From: Candidatus Gallispira edinburgensis
GTDB lineage: Bacteria; Bacillota; Clostridia; Lachnospirales; CAG-274
Length of the DNA: 44,796 nt
Reading direction: 5' to 3'
Assembly (NCBI GenBank): GCA_904395805.1
Contig: CAJFNV010000021.1
Span: forward strand, 1 to 44,796
Each line of letters opens with the position of its first letter. Position 1 is the first letter of the stretch. A model generated the notes under the pieces. The model did no database searches. It was not told the DNA's origin and worked only from the letters and a program-made list of their open reading frames with translations. Made by a program: the position numbers and the translations under genes. Below are positions 9,292 to 16,978 of this stretch, in pieces.

Positions 9292-10592
9292 ACGAAATAT
9301 TGAAAATAGTCATATATTACGCAGCAATATTCACTCCATACAGATTACTTTGCTACATACCTTTTTATAAAAAGCTAAGGTTCTCCCTTGCCGTAAGTAT
9401 TATAATTTTCACACTGGCTAATATTTTGCATTATTTATTTATAGCACTTTTTGTTTTAAAGGGAGCAGATGTAAGAAGTATTGAATTTATTTCTGTTTTA
9501 TTCGGTATACCTTATTTTATAATTGTTAAGGAAGACCCCTTTAAACTGCTGTTTTTCTATATATTCATAATGGATACGGTGATCATCTTAAGAGGTATTT
9601 CGGTTTTCATAATGTATACATTTTTTGATGTTTCCTATACCGCCGAGATACTTATCCATACAGTCTGCTTTGCTGTTTTTCTTCCTTTTCTCATTATTTT
9701 GCTGAGAAAAGCCGTAACAATTATATTTGACGTAGAGGCACCAAAGCTCTGGCGCACTATATGGATACTGCCCTTTGTTACTTCAGCCATAATACTGATG
9801 TTTACATATGATCTCAAACCTGCAGGCAGCTACAGACTGCAGTTTATATCAGCAAGGCTTTTATTTATATTTGCAGTATTAATGATATACGGAGTGCTCC
9901 TTGCTTCCCTTAAAAATATAAAGGAACAAACCATACTTAAGGAAAAATCAGAAACCGCAAATAAACTGACGGCAATGTATATGACCCAGTACAACACACT
10001 TTATAATCATATTACGGAAATAAGAAAGGCAAGACACGACTTAAGACAGCATATAAACCTTATACAGTCCTATATAGACAAAGGTAACAATAAGTCTCTC
10101 TCCGAATATCTTGCCCTTTATAAAAAGACGATTCCCGATGATATAAAAACAGGCTATTGCGCCAATAACACAATAGATGTTATGCTTGGCTGGTACGGCG
10201 CTGCTGCGGAAGAAAACAATATTAAATTCATTACGGATATACGGGTGCCATCGGAAATAAATATACCCGAACCAACTCTCTGTGTTCTTTTCGGCAATCT
10301 TCTTGAAAACGCAATTGATGCCTGCAAAGCCACAGACCTTGAGGTCCCCTTTATAAAGGTATGCTGCACCATCACAGGAACTAATGTCTTTTCCCTTACA
10401 GTTGACAACAGCTGCAAATATCCCCCTGTATTTGAAAATGGTGTACTTATGTCATCAAAGCACAAGGGGAAAGGATACGGCACATACTCGGTAAGCTCCA
10501 TAGCAGAAGAATATGGCGGTATTGCTGATTTTAAGTATAATAACAATGTTTTTTATGCCTCAGTTCTGCTTTATACAAAACATGAGATGTGA
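9288..10592 (+). CDS. GHKL sensor histidine kinase (AgrC type)
   Basis: This 434-residue membrane kinase has about six or seven N-terminal hydrophobic segments (residues 1-210), a linker helix, then a SpoOB-like phosphoacceptor region with His250 in ARHDLRQHINLI. The GHKL ATPase domain shows an N box (LFGNLLENAIDAC) and a G box (SKHKGKGYGTYSV). No separate extracellular sensor domain is present, so the signal is probably perceived by the membrane part, as in AgrC-type peptide sensors. I see no nearby AgrD/AgrB-like signal gene. The start overlaps the regulator stop. Partner and target are inferred from position. Confidence 0.93.
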   Translation: MNEILKIVIYYAAIFTPYRLLCYIPFYKKLRFSLAVSIIIFTLANILHYLFIALFVLKGADVRSIEFISVLFGIPYFIIVKEDPFKLLFFYIFIMDTVIILRGISVFIMYTFFDVSYTAEILIHTVCFAVFLPFLIILLRKAVTIIFDVEAPKLWRTIWILPFVTSAIILMFTYDLKPAGSYRLQFISARLLFIFAVLMIYGVLLASLKNIKEQTILKEKSETANKLTAMYMTQYNTLYNHITEIRKARHDLRQHINLIQSYIDKGNNKSLSEYLALYKKTIPDDIKTGYCANNTIDVMLGWYGAAAEENNIKFITDIRVPSEINIPEPTLCVLFGNLLENAIDACKATDLEVPFIKVCCTITGTNVFSLTVDNSCKYPPVFENGVLMSSKHKGKGYGTYSVSSIAEEYGGIADFKYNNNVFYASVLLYTKHEM

Positions 10593-10610
10593 TTTTTTCC
10601 AATAAAATAA

Positions 10611-10646
10611 GGCTCTGCTTCATCAAAGAATGCAGAGCCCCTTTTT
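10611..10646 (+). terminator. Terminator of the two-component operon
   Basis: GGCTCTGC (10611-10618) pairs with GCAGAGCC (10632-10639), with TTC/GAA extending the stem inside, followed by CTTTTTATTT. Confidence 0.9.
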
Positions 10647-10730
10647 ATTTGCAGGCATACTTTCCGTAAAATATTCCTGATTACATTATAGAAATTTTGA
10701 TTTATCATATTTTCAACTGTCAGATATTTT

Positions 10731-11018
10731 TTACCTATCTTTCATAGCCTTTATTAAATTTATGACGGCTTCTGCCTCTTTCTCGGTAAGCCCTGACAAA
10801 TCTATTTCATTATTTTTACTTTCTATCCCCAGCAAATAATCACTTGACACATTAAATATTTTTATTATATTGAGCAATACCTTGTGTGATGGAAATTTTG
10901 TCCCTGTTTCATAGGCACTTACTGTAGATTTTGTTACTCCTAATTTTTTGGCTAAATATTCCTGGGTCAATCCATCACGCACACGCAAATTCCTTAATCT
11001 GTCGCCAAAGTCAACCAT
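10731..11018 (-). CDS. Small XRE-family transcriptional regulator
   Basis: The 95-residue protein has a Cro/C1-type helix-turn-helix over residues 5-60 (LRNLRVRDGLTQEYLAKKLG, VTKSTVSAYETG). A short acidic and basic tail ends in INLIKAMKDR. The start at 11018 is chosen because AAGGAGGT lies 6 nt upstream; a longer in-frame start at 11081 has no ribosome site. It is divergent from the first YHYH protein gene, whose -35 is only 70 bp from this start, so it may regulate that gene or itself. No ligand domain is present. The target is inferred. Confidence 0.85.
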   Translation of the reverse strand: MVDFGDRLRNLRVRDGLTQEYLAKKLGVTKSTVSAYETGTKFPSHKVLLNIIKIFNVSSDYLLGIESKNNEIDLSGLTEKEAEAVINLIKAMKDR

Positions 11019-11087
11019 TAGTAAACCTCCTTTGCCTAATTGTACCATACTATATAAAATCTTTTTGAAGATTATATACACTTTAAG

Positions 11088-11116
11088 TTGACTTTATTGT
11101 TTCCAAATTATATAAT
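11088..11116 (+). promoter_or_regulatory. Promoter of the first YHYH protein gene
   Basis: TTGACT (11088-11093), 17 bp, TATAAT (11111-11116). The flanks (TAAG before the -35, TATATTA after the -10) match those of the promoter at 12148-12176. A second possible promoter is TTGAAA (11189-11194), 18 bp, TATTAT (11213-11218). Confidence 0.75.
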
Positions 11117-11248
11117 TATATTAATAAAACATCTGAATATATACAATTTTTAATGCTCATAATGTCGAAATTTGTCTATGAGTATATGTTGAAATAATAC
11201 TAACATATAGTATATTATTAATATATAACTAACAAAGGAGGTCTTTTT

Positions 11249-12124
11249 ATGAAATTCAAAAAATTAGTATCAGTTACTCTGGCATTTATTATGTGCACAG
11301 GCACAGCCTTTGCCCATTCAGGCAGAACAGACAGCAGCGGCGGACACCGTGACAACAAGAACGTAAGCGGTCTGGGGCCATATCACTATCACTGCGGCGG
11401 TCATCCCGCACATCTCCACCCAAACGGCGTATGCCCCTACGCATCAGGGTATTCAGGTTCTTCAGGTTCAGGCAGTTCCTACACTCCAGGCACTCCTGCA
11501 CCGGATCCTAACAGAAACAATGTTTACCTTATGCACACAATGCCCCAAATGACAGTAGGTGAAACATTTACTGCACAGGCTGTATCAAACAACACTTCCG
11601 CCTCTCTTACATGGTCTTCAAGCAACAGCAGTGTTGCCTCTGTAAACAGCTCAACAGGACAGGTAACAGCCAATGGCATAGGTACGGCAGTAATTACAGT
11701 ATCAAACGGCTATAAGTCAGCATCATACACCGTGACCTGCAAAGGCTACATAGCCTACACAAGCACTCAGGGAAAAATAAACGGTGAGCCTGTACAGCTT
11801 TATACCTATAACGGCGAAATATACCTTCTCTGCAGCGACTTAAACAACTACGGCTTTGATGCCCGGTACACAGCGGAAAATGCCCTTGTAAAAATAACGA
11901 GAAATTCCGGCAAGGCAGTTGATCCGTCAGCGGTTATTTCTTACCCAAACGGTAAAATAGCCTATGTGGCAGAACCTACACAAATAAAAGTGCTCTGTGG
12001 TTCAAACACAAGTTACAGCAAATCCGTAAACGGTGACGGCAGAATGTTTGTTGCCTTTGATTCCCTTGCTGCTTTCGGAACTGTAAGCCGTAATGGTAAT
12101 ACCATTGAACTAAATGCTGTATAA
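11249..12124 (+). CDS. Secreted YHYH-motif protein with Ig-like (BIG2) domain
   Basis: The 291-residue product starts with a signal peptide (residues 1-22, ending GTAFA). A His/Cys-rich segment follows (GPYHYHCGGHPAHLHPNG, then VCPY; about 42-64), which is the YHYH-domain signature. After a Ser/Gly/Pro linker comes a bacterial Ig-like domain (about 98-165; LTWSSSNSSVASVNSSTGQV). The C-terminal region (about 175-290, GKINGEPVQLYTYNGEIYL to FVAFDSLAAFG) resembles a stalk or copper-amine-oxidase N-like domain. The histidines and cysteines could bind a metal; this is inference. AAAGGAGGT precedes the ATG. It would be exported and may associate with the cell wall. A shorter paralogue follows 106 nt downstream. 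Confidence 0.8.
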   Translation: MKFKKLVSVTLAFIMCTGTAFAHSGRTDSSGGHRDNKNVSGLGPYHYHCGGHPAHLHPNGVCPYASGYSGSSGSGSSYTPGTPAPDPNRNNVYLMHTMPQMTVGETFTAQAVSNNTSASLTWSSSNSSVASVNSSTGQVTANGIGTAVITVSNGYKSASYTVTCKGYIAYTSTQGKINGEPVQLYTYNGEIYLLCSDLNNYGFDARYTAENALVKITRNSGKAVDPSAVISYPNGKIAYVAEPTQIKVLCGSNTSYSKSVNGDGRMFVAFDSLAAFGTVSRNGNTIELNAV

Positions 12125-12147
12125 ATATTAAGATATCCTGCTGTAAG

Positions 12148-12176
12148 TTGACATTACATTTTAATAATAGTATAAT
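12148..12176 (+). promoter_or_regulatory. Perfect consensus promoter of the second YHYH gene
   Basis: TTGACA (12148-12153) and TATAAT (12171-12176) are separated by 17 bp. It shares TAAGTTGAC upstream and TATAATTATATTA downstream with the promoter of the paralogue at 11088. Confidence 0.85.
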
Positions 12177-12230
12177 TATATTACCATAGAGGCTAACCTT
12201 TAATATACTGTAAAACAAGGAAGTGTTTTT

Positions 12231-12539
12231 ATGAAATATAAAAGATTACTGTTAACTGCAGCAGCAATTTTGATGTGCACAAGTACAGCCTTTGCACACC
12301 ATGGAGGCGGACACCATAACTACGGATATCAGAACCACGGGGACAATTGTCAATATTACTGTAACGGTTATCCTGCTCATCTGCATCAAAACGGTGTATG
12401 CCCTTATGCTTCAGGCTCTTACAATGCTGACAGCTCAGCACAGGACAGCAGCAGAAACGATTGCCTGTTTTATGATATATGTTACGGAGATAATTATATG
12501 GCAGGTCCTTATTGCCATGGTTTTATCGGGCGTTCCTAA
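12231..12539 (+). CDS. Short secreted YHYH-motif paralogue
   Basis: This 102-residue protein is a duplicate of the N-terminal part of the protein encoded at 11249. It has the same signal peptide ending (TSTAFA), a His-rich stretch, and CNGYPAHLHQNGVCPYASGS. The YHYH core itself has become QYYC, while the HLHxNGxCPY part is kept. It lacks the Ig-like and C-terminal domains and ends in a short Cys-containing tail. AAGGAAG precedes the ATG. It has its own perfect promoter and terminator, so it is a separate unit rather than a readthrough fragment. The upstream gene's reading frame is intact, so I read this as a paralogue that has lost domains rather than a broken gene. Confidence 0.75.
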   Translation: MKYKRLLLTAAAILMCTSTAFAHHGGGHHNYGYQNHGDNCQYYCNGYPAHLHQNGVCPYASGSYNADSSAQDSSRNDCLFYDICYGDNYMAGPYCHGFIGRS

Positions 12540-12582
12540 GCTCACATTCTATACAGATAAACTTAATTCATGTCAAATATTT

Positions 12583-12610
12583 AAACCGAAGATTTATTCT
12601 TCGGTTTTTT
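12583..12610 (+). terminator. Terminator of the short YHYH gene
   Basis: AAACCGAAGA (12583-12592) pairs perfectly with TCTTCGGTTT (12598-12607) across a 5-nt loop, continuing into a T-run. Confidence 0.92.
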
Positions 12611-12625
12611 TATAACTAAATATAT

Positions 12626-12676
12626 TTGACTTTGTCATATATTTTACTTGACTTCGTCATATAAATATGTTACCAT
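12626..12676 (+). promoter_or_regulatory. Promoter with two MarR-type operators
   Basis: TTGACTTTGTCATATA (12626-12641) and TTGACTTCGTCATATA (12648-12663) are near-identical, 22 bp apart, and each contains a TGAC-N3-GTCA palindrome. The second copy doubles as the -35 (TTGACT, 12648-12653), with an extended -10 TGT-TACCAT at 12671-12676. This layout suits autorepression by the MarR protein encoded next. Confidence 0.75.
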
Positions 12677-12703
12677 ATCCTTACAAATGAAAGGAGCACT
12701 GTT

Positions 12704-13156
12704 ATGGAAAACCTTATGGAAAAAGAAATTGCGGCAATAAGACACTTTAACAGATATTACACAAACCTGCTTGGCATACTTGATCAGCACTTTTTGAAAA
12801 GCCCCTATTCCCTTTCGGAAATACGTGTTCTTTATGAAATTAATAAATATAAAAAATGCACTATAAAGAAACTGTCCGAAATATTGACCATGGACGAAGG
12901 CTATTTAAGCCGTATTATTAAGAAATTTCAAAAAGAAGGTATACTTGAAAAAGCAAGATCCGAAACCGATGGAAGGTCATATATTCTCAGTATAACAAGG
13001 GACGGGCAAAAAACCGTAGATGAAATAAACAGACGCTCTGATGAGCAGATATATGAATTAATAAAGAATTTATCAAAGGCAGAAAAGACAAAGCTTACTA
13101 AAAATATGGAAAGCATAATCACAATTTTAAGCAAGCTTCCCATTAATATTAATTAA
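12704..13156 (+). CDS. MarR-family transcriptional regulator
   Basis: The 150-residue product has the MarR layout: N-terminal dimerisation helix, winged helix-turn-helix (about residues 40-100; CTIKKLSEILTMDEGYLSR, then the wing ARSETDGRSYILSIT with the conserved D-x-R), and C-terminal dimerisation helices. Some homologues are fused to a GNAT acetyltransferase domain; here the same pair occurs as separate adjacent genes, the GNAT gene starting 13 nt after this stop. AAAGGAG precedes the ATG. It most likely binds the twin operators in its own promoter and so controls the three-gene operon. The inducing ligand is unknown. Confidence 0.93.
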   Translation: MENLMEKEIAAIRHFNRYYTNLLGILDQHFLKSPYSLSEIRVLYEINKYKKCTIKKLSEILTMDEGYLSRIIKKFQKEGILEKARSETDGRSYILSITRDGQKTVDEINRRSDEQIYELIKNLSKAEKTKLTKNMESIITILSKLPININ

Positions 13157-13169
13157 AGGGGGATTTATT

Positions 13170-13667
13170 TTGGAATTTAAAAAAGCGGAAATGTCGGATT
13201 TAAAGGATTCCTTAAGTCTTATAGATCAGGCAAAGGAATATCTTAAAAATTCAGGTGTAGACCAGTGGCAAAAGGGCTATCCCAATGAGGACACAATATA
13301 TAACGATATTTTAAAGGGAAATGCCTACATTTTGAAATATAATGATGATACAGCCTCCTATGTCTGCATATCCTTTGACGGTGAAGAAAGCTACAAAAGT
13401 ATACAGGGTAAATGGAAAAGTATACAGCCCTATGCAGTAATTCACCGCCTTGCAGTAAGCAGTAAATACAGAGGAAAGGGGCTGGCTAAAGAAATATTTA
13501 AAGAAGCGGAAAAGCTCTGTCATATTAAAAACATACACAGCATTAAAATAGACACAGATAATGACAATGCCATAATGAAACAGCTTTTAACCAAAAACGG
13601 CTACAGTTACTGCGGTGTTATCCGCTTTGATAACAGTGATAAAATAGCCTATGAGAAACTAATATAA
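13170..13667 (+). CDS. GNAT-family N-acetyltransferase
   Basis: This 165-residue GNAT transfers an acetyl group from acetyl-CoA to an unknown amine. The coenzyme A loop is visible as LAVSSKYRGKGLAKEIFKEA (about residues 93-112), with the preceding beta strand AVIHRLAV. The tail IKIDTDNDNAIMKQLLTKNG and YCGVI closes the fold as in the wider family. The start is TTG at 13170, supported by AGGGGG 6 nt upstream; the next in-frame ATG at 13191 has no site. It is co-transcribed with the MarR gene and a second GNAT gene. The substrate cannot be read from the sequence. Confidence 0.9.
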   Translation: MEFKKAEMSDLKDSLSLIDQAKEYLKNSGVDQWQKGYPNEDTIYNDILKGNAYILKYNDDTASYVCISFDGEESYKSIQGKWKSIQPYAVIHRLAVSSKYRGKGLAKEIFKEAEKLCHIKNIHSIKIDTDNDNAIMKQLLTKNGYSYCGVIRFDNSDKIAYEKLI

Positions 13668-13683
13668 ATCATGGGGTGATAAA

Positions 13684-14166
13684 ATGATTGAAATAAATAT
13701 ATTTAAGCAGTCAGACACAGATGATATCATAAAGCTGGTACTCCACTGTCAGAACGACGGCACAAGACCTTTGGTTACGGTAAATGATCAGCCTGATCTG
13801 CTCCATATAATAGAAGAATACATAGACACGGGAGGTAATTTCTGGGTCGCAAAGAATAAAGGTAAGCTTGCAGGCACAATAGGCTTGTATCCCTGCGGAA
13901 ACAGCACGGCAATATTAAAAAAGTTTTTCGTATATGAAGAATACCGCAGTGCTCCTCATCATCTGGGGCAAAAGCTTTATTTTACATTGCTTGATTTTGC
14001 AAAAGAGAAGGGAATAAAAACCATAATTCTTGATACGCCTAAAAATACGGAACGTGCCCACAAGTTTTATATAAAAGCGGGATTTAAATCCGTAAAAAAA
14101 GAGGACCTGCCCCTTCAATACAGCTATCCCTATGCTGACAGTGACTTTTTTATGCTGCAAATATAA
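13684..14166 (+). CDS. GNAT-family N-acetyltransferase
   Basis: The 160-residue second acetyltransferase of the MarR operon begins 16 nt after the previous stop, with GGGGTG before its ATG. The core strand KLAGTIGLYPC, the acceptor strand LKKFFVYEEYR, the coenzyme A loop region (SAPHHLGQKLYFTLLDFA) and the terminal TERAHKFYIKAGF motif are present. The loop is not the canonical RGxGxG, which may weaken or alter cofactor binding. It is only distantly like its neighbour, so the pair is not a recent duplication. Substrate unknown. Regulation is presumably by the upstream MarR protein. Confidence 0.88.
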   Translation: MIEINIFKQSDTDDIIKLVLHCQNDGTRPLVTVNDQPDLLHIIEEYIDTGGNFWVAKNKGKLAGTIGLYPCGNSTAILKKFFVYEEYRSAPHHLGQKLYFTLLDFAKEKGIKTIILDTPKNTERAHKFYIKAGFKSVKKEDLPLQYSYPYADSDFFMLQI

Positions 14167-14174
14167 GAATTGAG

Positions 14175-14220
14175 AGTACATGACACTTTAATTCAGACTT
14201 ATGCCTGATTAAATTGTACT
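14175..14220 (+). other. Imperfect inverted repeat after the MarR-GNAT operon
   Basis: AGTACA (14175-14180) pairs with TGTACT (14215-14220) and, inside, TTTAATTCAG pairs with CTGATTAAA with a single bulge. It could act as a weak terminator, but no T-run follows. The interval 14221-14319 shows nothing recognisable. Confidence 0.4.
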
Positions 14221-14319
14221 TTCGCCGAAGTTAGTCCTATTGTTTTGGAATACTGCAGACCATGCAAACCTAATGACAGAAAACTTTATATTCCCTGCAT
14301 CAATAATTGCCGAAAAAAT

Positions 14320-14532
14320 GGTTCAACAATTTTTAGTGTGGTTTATTTGATTATATTTGTTTACGACTTCCGCACAGTCTCCCTTGTAAGGGCAATACTG
14401 TCAACTTAAAGGGTTAGCATAAACCTAGCCGTTCAAAAAGGCGGCGTGTCCGCCACTTGGCTCCTTTGTAAGGGAGCTGTCAGCATAGCTGACTGAGGGT
14501 TTTCCGTTAAACCACACTATTTGACAAAGAAA
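14320..14532. repeat. Dispersed hairpin repeat, copy 2
   Basis: From GGTTCAAC to TTTGACAAAGAAAC this 213-nt unit aligns with 22279-22511 and, in its right half, with 1-140. It contains ACTGTCAACTTAAAGG-TTAGCATAAACC, then GGCGGCGTG-CCGCC, a GCTCCTTT/AAGGGAGC hairpin, a GTCAGC-ATA-GCTGAC hairpin and GAGGGTTTTCCGTTAAACC. It has no coding capacity. It lies next to the 3' end of the DUF4914 gene. Confidence 0.8.
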
Positions 14533-14533
14533 C

Positions 14534-14572
14534 AAAAAAAAATTGCCGGAAATGCTTGCATTTCCGGCAATT
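14534..14572 (-). terminator. Terminator of the DUF4914 gene
   Basis: A perfect 15-bp stem (14541-14555 with 14558-14572; ATTGCCGGAAATGC arm) is followed on the minus strand by a T-run (plus-strand A-run 14534-14541). It starts 5 nt past the stop codon. Confidence 0.95.
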
Positions 14573-14576
14573 TTTA

Positions 14577-16481
14577 TTAAAGCTTAGGAATTAAATCATA
14601 ATATTCCTGAACAGAAGCATCATTCATAACAGCATCAATGATCTTCTTTCCTAACGGATCAAGCTCAGGTGTATCAAACTGCTTTAACTGCTCCTTAAAG
14701 AAGTCAGTAAGCTTCTTAGCACCGATATCATATGCTTCATTACCTACTCTGCCCTGGATATTAACTTTTATTAATCCCGGATGAACAGGAGTACCGTCGA
14801 TCTTAACAGACTTAGGAATATAACCAAGCAATGAACATCTTGCTTCCTCAAGCTGATTCATCTTAAACTTAGCTCCGCCTCTTCTTGAAAGGTATTCTCT
14901 TGTTACCCATTCGCCTGCAAAGCCGATCTTGTAAGCACCAATATACTGGTTAGGTATAAGTATATATCTTGTGCTAGGTGTAGCTAAAATCTGCTTAAGA
15001 AGCAAGTTAGCCTGATCAACCTTCTTACCTGTAGCAAACGGCCAGTAAGAACCAACACCCTCAGACTTCATCTGGTTGCCGCCTGCATCAATTATAGATG
15101 GGTTAGCAAATCCTCTAGGTGCAACAAGTCTCCAAATCCATGCAAGTGCAGGTGGAAGAACGTGGAACATACCGATAATACCATAGTCAGGATGATCCTT
15201 TGTTGTAGGTGGAGTTCTGATACCAAAGCTTCGTACATCAACCTCCACAGCACCGTTGACAATGTTATTTTTGAGCTTTCTTGGCATAATAACTCTTGGG
15301 TTAGGACAAGGTACGCCAGGCTCATCTTCTATATGATCCCATATAAGGCAAGTAGCTCCGGGAACAGCATTCATGTTAAGGAATACCAGTGGTTCCTTTG
15401 GATGGCAGCATGCCTTTTCGGTTTCAGGCTCTGTACCATACTGGTCAATATGATTAACTCTTAAGAACCAGCCGTATTCGGCATCACAAACAACAAGCTT
15501 CTTGCTGTCATTCTGTATTGAAGGATGTGCAAGAGCCATATCATCTGTTACAGGATAAAGAGTAGCTGTATCAGCTATTGTTACATAGCTTTCCTCACCT
15601 GTGATAATGTTAGTTGCAAGGAGTACCTTGCCGTCAGGCTCTCTGTGAACAGGCTCAGTCATCTCTGACTTACCGCCGCCTGAAGCACCTTCATGCATAA
15701 TAGTAAGTTCAAGTTCATATGGTGTAACGACCTTAACAGTTGAAGCATGGAGAGTTACCCAGCCTTCACGCTCACCAATGTCAAGAAGTATTGAATAAAC
15801 ACCCTTCTTAGCAGATGGTCCAAGGTAAAGGTTGTAGCTGAACACTTCCTGTAAATCGTAAAGTCTGTTATGAACTACGATCTGCTTTCCGTCATAGTGA
15901 GTATGTCTGAAAGTAGGTGCTACATAAATAACTGCCTTAGGCTTAAAGAAATTAGGCATCTTGCTTGCAGGAATAAAGCCCTGTAATTCAGCAAGAGCAG
16001 TTGCAAAGAAAGCAGCATTTCCCGGAACAACAGCCATACAAGGATAGCAGATACCCATAGATACATTACCTGCATAGAAAGGAACAACAATTAAGCTTTC
16101 CTGGCTCTTGAGCCATTCAAAAGTTTCCATTCTGATAGGCTCAAAAGGTTTGCCGAATCTCTCCATATGAGTAGGCTTGTCAGTTGGGAGATCATCAGCT
16201 ATAACCATAGAGTTAGGATCTCTTCTTCTCATTGCAGGGTCGTCAAAATTTATAACAATACCGTTCTTACACTTTACAACGGTACCCTCTCTTATTGTTT
16301 CACCATTGACATCAAAGCATACTTCATTAGTATCTCTGTCTTTGCCGCCCATAGCTAAATCAATAAGTTCTTCTTTTGTTTCAGGTAAAATGATTTTTGC
16401 ATCACTGTTCTTAATAACATCGTTTAAATTCTGAGGTAAAACCATCTTATTGAGAACATCAGGCTTATTCTTTTTTGCCAT
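14577..16481 (-). CDS. DUF4914 family protein, PEPCK-like P-loop protein
   Basis: The 634-residue cytosolic protein matches my memory of DUF4914, a family without a known role. A kinase-type nucleotide loop is visible: LTIMHEGASGGGKSEM (about residue 262), which resembles the P-loop region of phosphoenolpyruvate carboxykinase. Other conserved-looking blocks are SYWPFATGKK (about 480), PSTRYILIPNQYIGAYKIGF (about 508) and an Arg/Gly-rich YLSRRGGAKF. The GTP-PEPCK hallmarks (FPSACGKT and others) are absent, so a plain PEPCK call is not justified. AAGGAGG precedes the ATG. Codon use is highly biased as in gdhA, which suggests an abundant protein. It is monocistronic with a very strong terminator. 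The substrate is unknown. Confidence 0.7.
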   Translation of the reverse strand: MAKKNKPDVLNKMVLPQNLNDVIKNSDAKIILPETKEELIDLAMGGKDRDTNEVCFDVNGETIREGTVVKCKNGIVINFDDPAMRRRDPNSMVIADDLPTDKPTHMERFGKPFEPIRMETFEWLKSQESLIVVPFYAGNVSMGICYPCMAVVPGNAAFFATALAELQGFIPASKMPNFFKPKAVIYVAPTFRHTHYDGKQIVVHNRLYDLQEVFSYNLYLGPSAKKGVYSILLDIGEREGWVTLHASTVKVVTPYELELTIMHEGASGGGKSEMTEPVHREPDGKVLLATNIITGEESYVTIADTATLYPVTDDMALAHPSIQNDSKKLVVCDAEYGWFLRVNHIDQYGTEPETEKACCHPKEPLVFLNMNAVPGATCLIWDHIEDEPGVPCPNPRVIMPRKLKNNIVNGAVEVDVRSFGIRTPPTTKDHPDYGIIGMFHVLPPALAWIWRLVAPRGFANPSIIDAGGNQMKSEGVGSYWPFATGKKVDQANLLLKQILATPSTRYILIPNQYIGAYKIGFAGEWVTREYLSRRGGAKFKMNQLEEARCSLLGYIPKSVKIDGTPVHPGLIKVNIQGRVGNEAYDIGAKKLTDFFKEQLKQFDTPELDPLGKKIIDAVMNDASVQEYYDLIPKL

Positions 16482-16978
16482 TTACAATAACCTCCTTGTT
16501 TTTGATTTACAATAAATATAATTCTGCCCTTTTATACTTAGTATAATAACCCTTTTTACAATATTTACTTTGTACATACAGGCCCGTTTTCAACTCCTTA
16601 TAATATAAAGCCTATACAATATATACTATAACACTTTATTTATAAAAAAGCAATAGTTTGCAGCATAAAATTCAGTTTTTTATTAATTATTACTATATCA
16701 TGTATTGAAAAATCCCGAATTTTAGCAAAAAAGCCGATTTCTCTTAATAAATACTTAATTTTTTATTTTTAGTTGTCTGACAATTGAATTTGTTAAAATA
16801 ATAATATTCATTTTTTCATATCAAATCATACTTTATTTATATTTTTTGCAGGAAACACAATATTCTTTTTTGCAAACTACTTGTAACATTGTTGTGCATT
16901 ATTTCCATAAAAAGAGAGAGGCACATCAGCACCCCTCTCTTAATAAACCAAATTAAATACAATAACCATATTTAATTC
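16482..16978. other. A/T-rich intergenic region between DUF4914 gene and ftsK
   Basis: This 497-nt gap should carry the DUF4914 promoter on the minus strand; the best -10-like site is TATACT near 16540, but no convincing -35 accompanies it. A small palindrome TTGTC-T-GACAA lies at 16773-16783 and could be an operator. The ftsK terminator occupies 16908-16941. I see no RNA gene or ORF. Confidence 0.5.
16908..16941 (-). terminator. Terminator of ftsK
   Basis: On the minus strand AGAGAGG (16934-16940) pairs with CCTCTCT (16915-16921), followed by CTTTTTAT. It lies about 40 nt past the ftsK stop. Confidence 0.8.

Noticed and set aside
14175..14220. Transposon end or firm terminator
   Set aside because: The inverted repeat is imperfect, has no T-run and no second copy in the window, so I list it only as a low-confidence structure.
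14577..16481. Plain annotation as phosphoenolpyruvate carboxykinase
   Set aside because: Only the nucleotide loop and a few segments are reminiscent; the GTP- and ATP-PEPCK catalytic signatures are not there.
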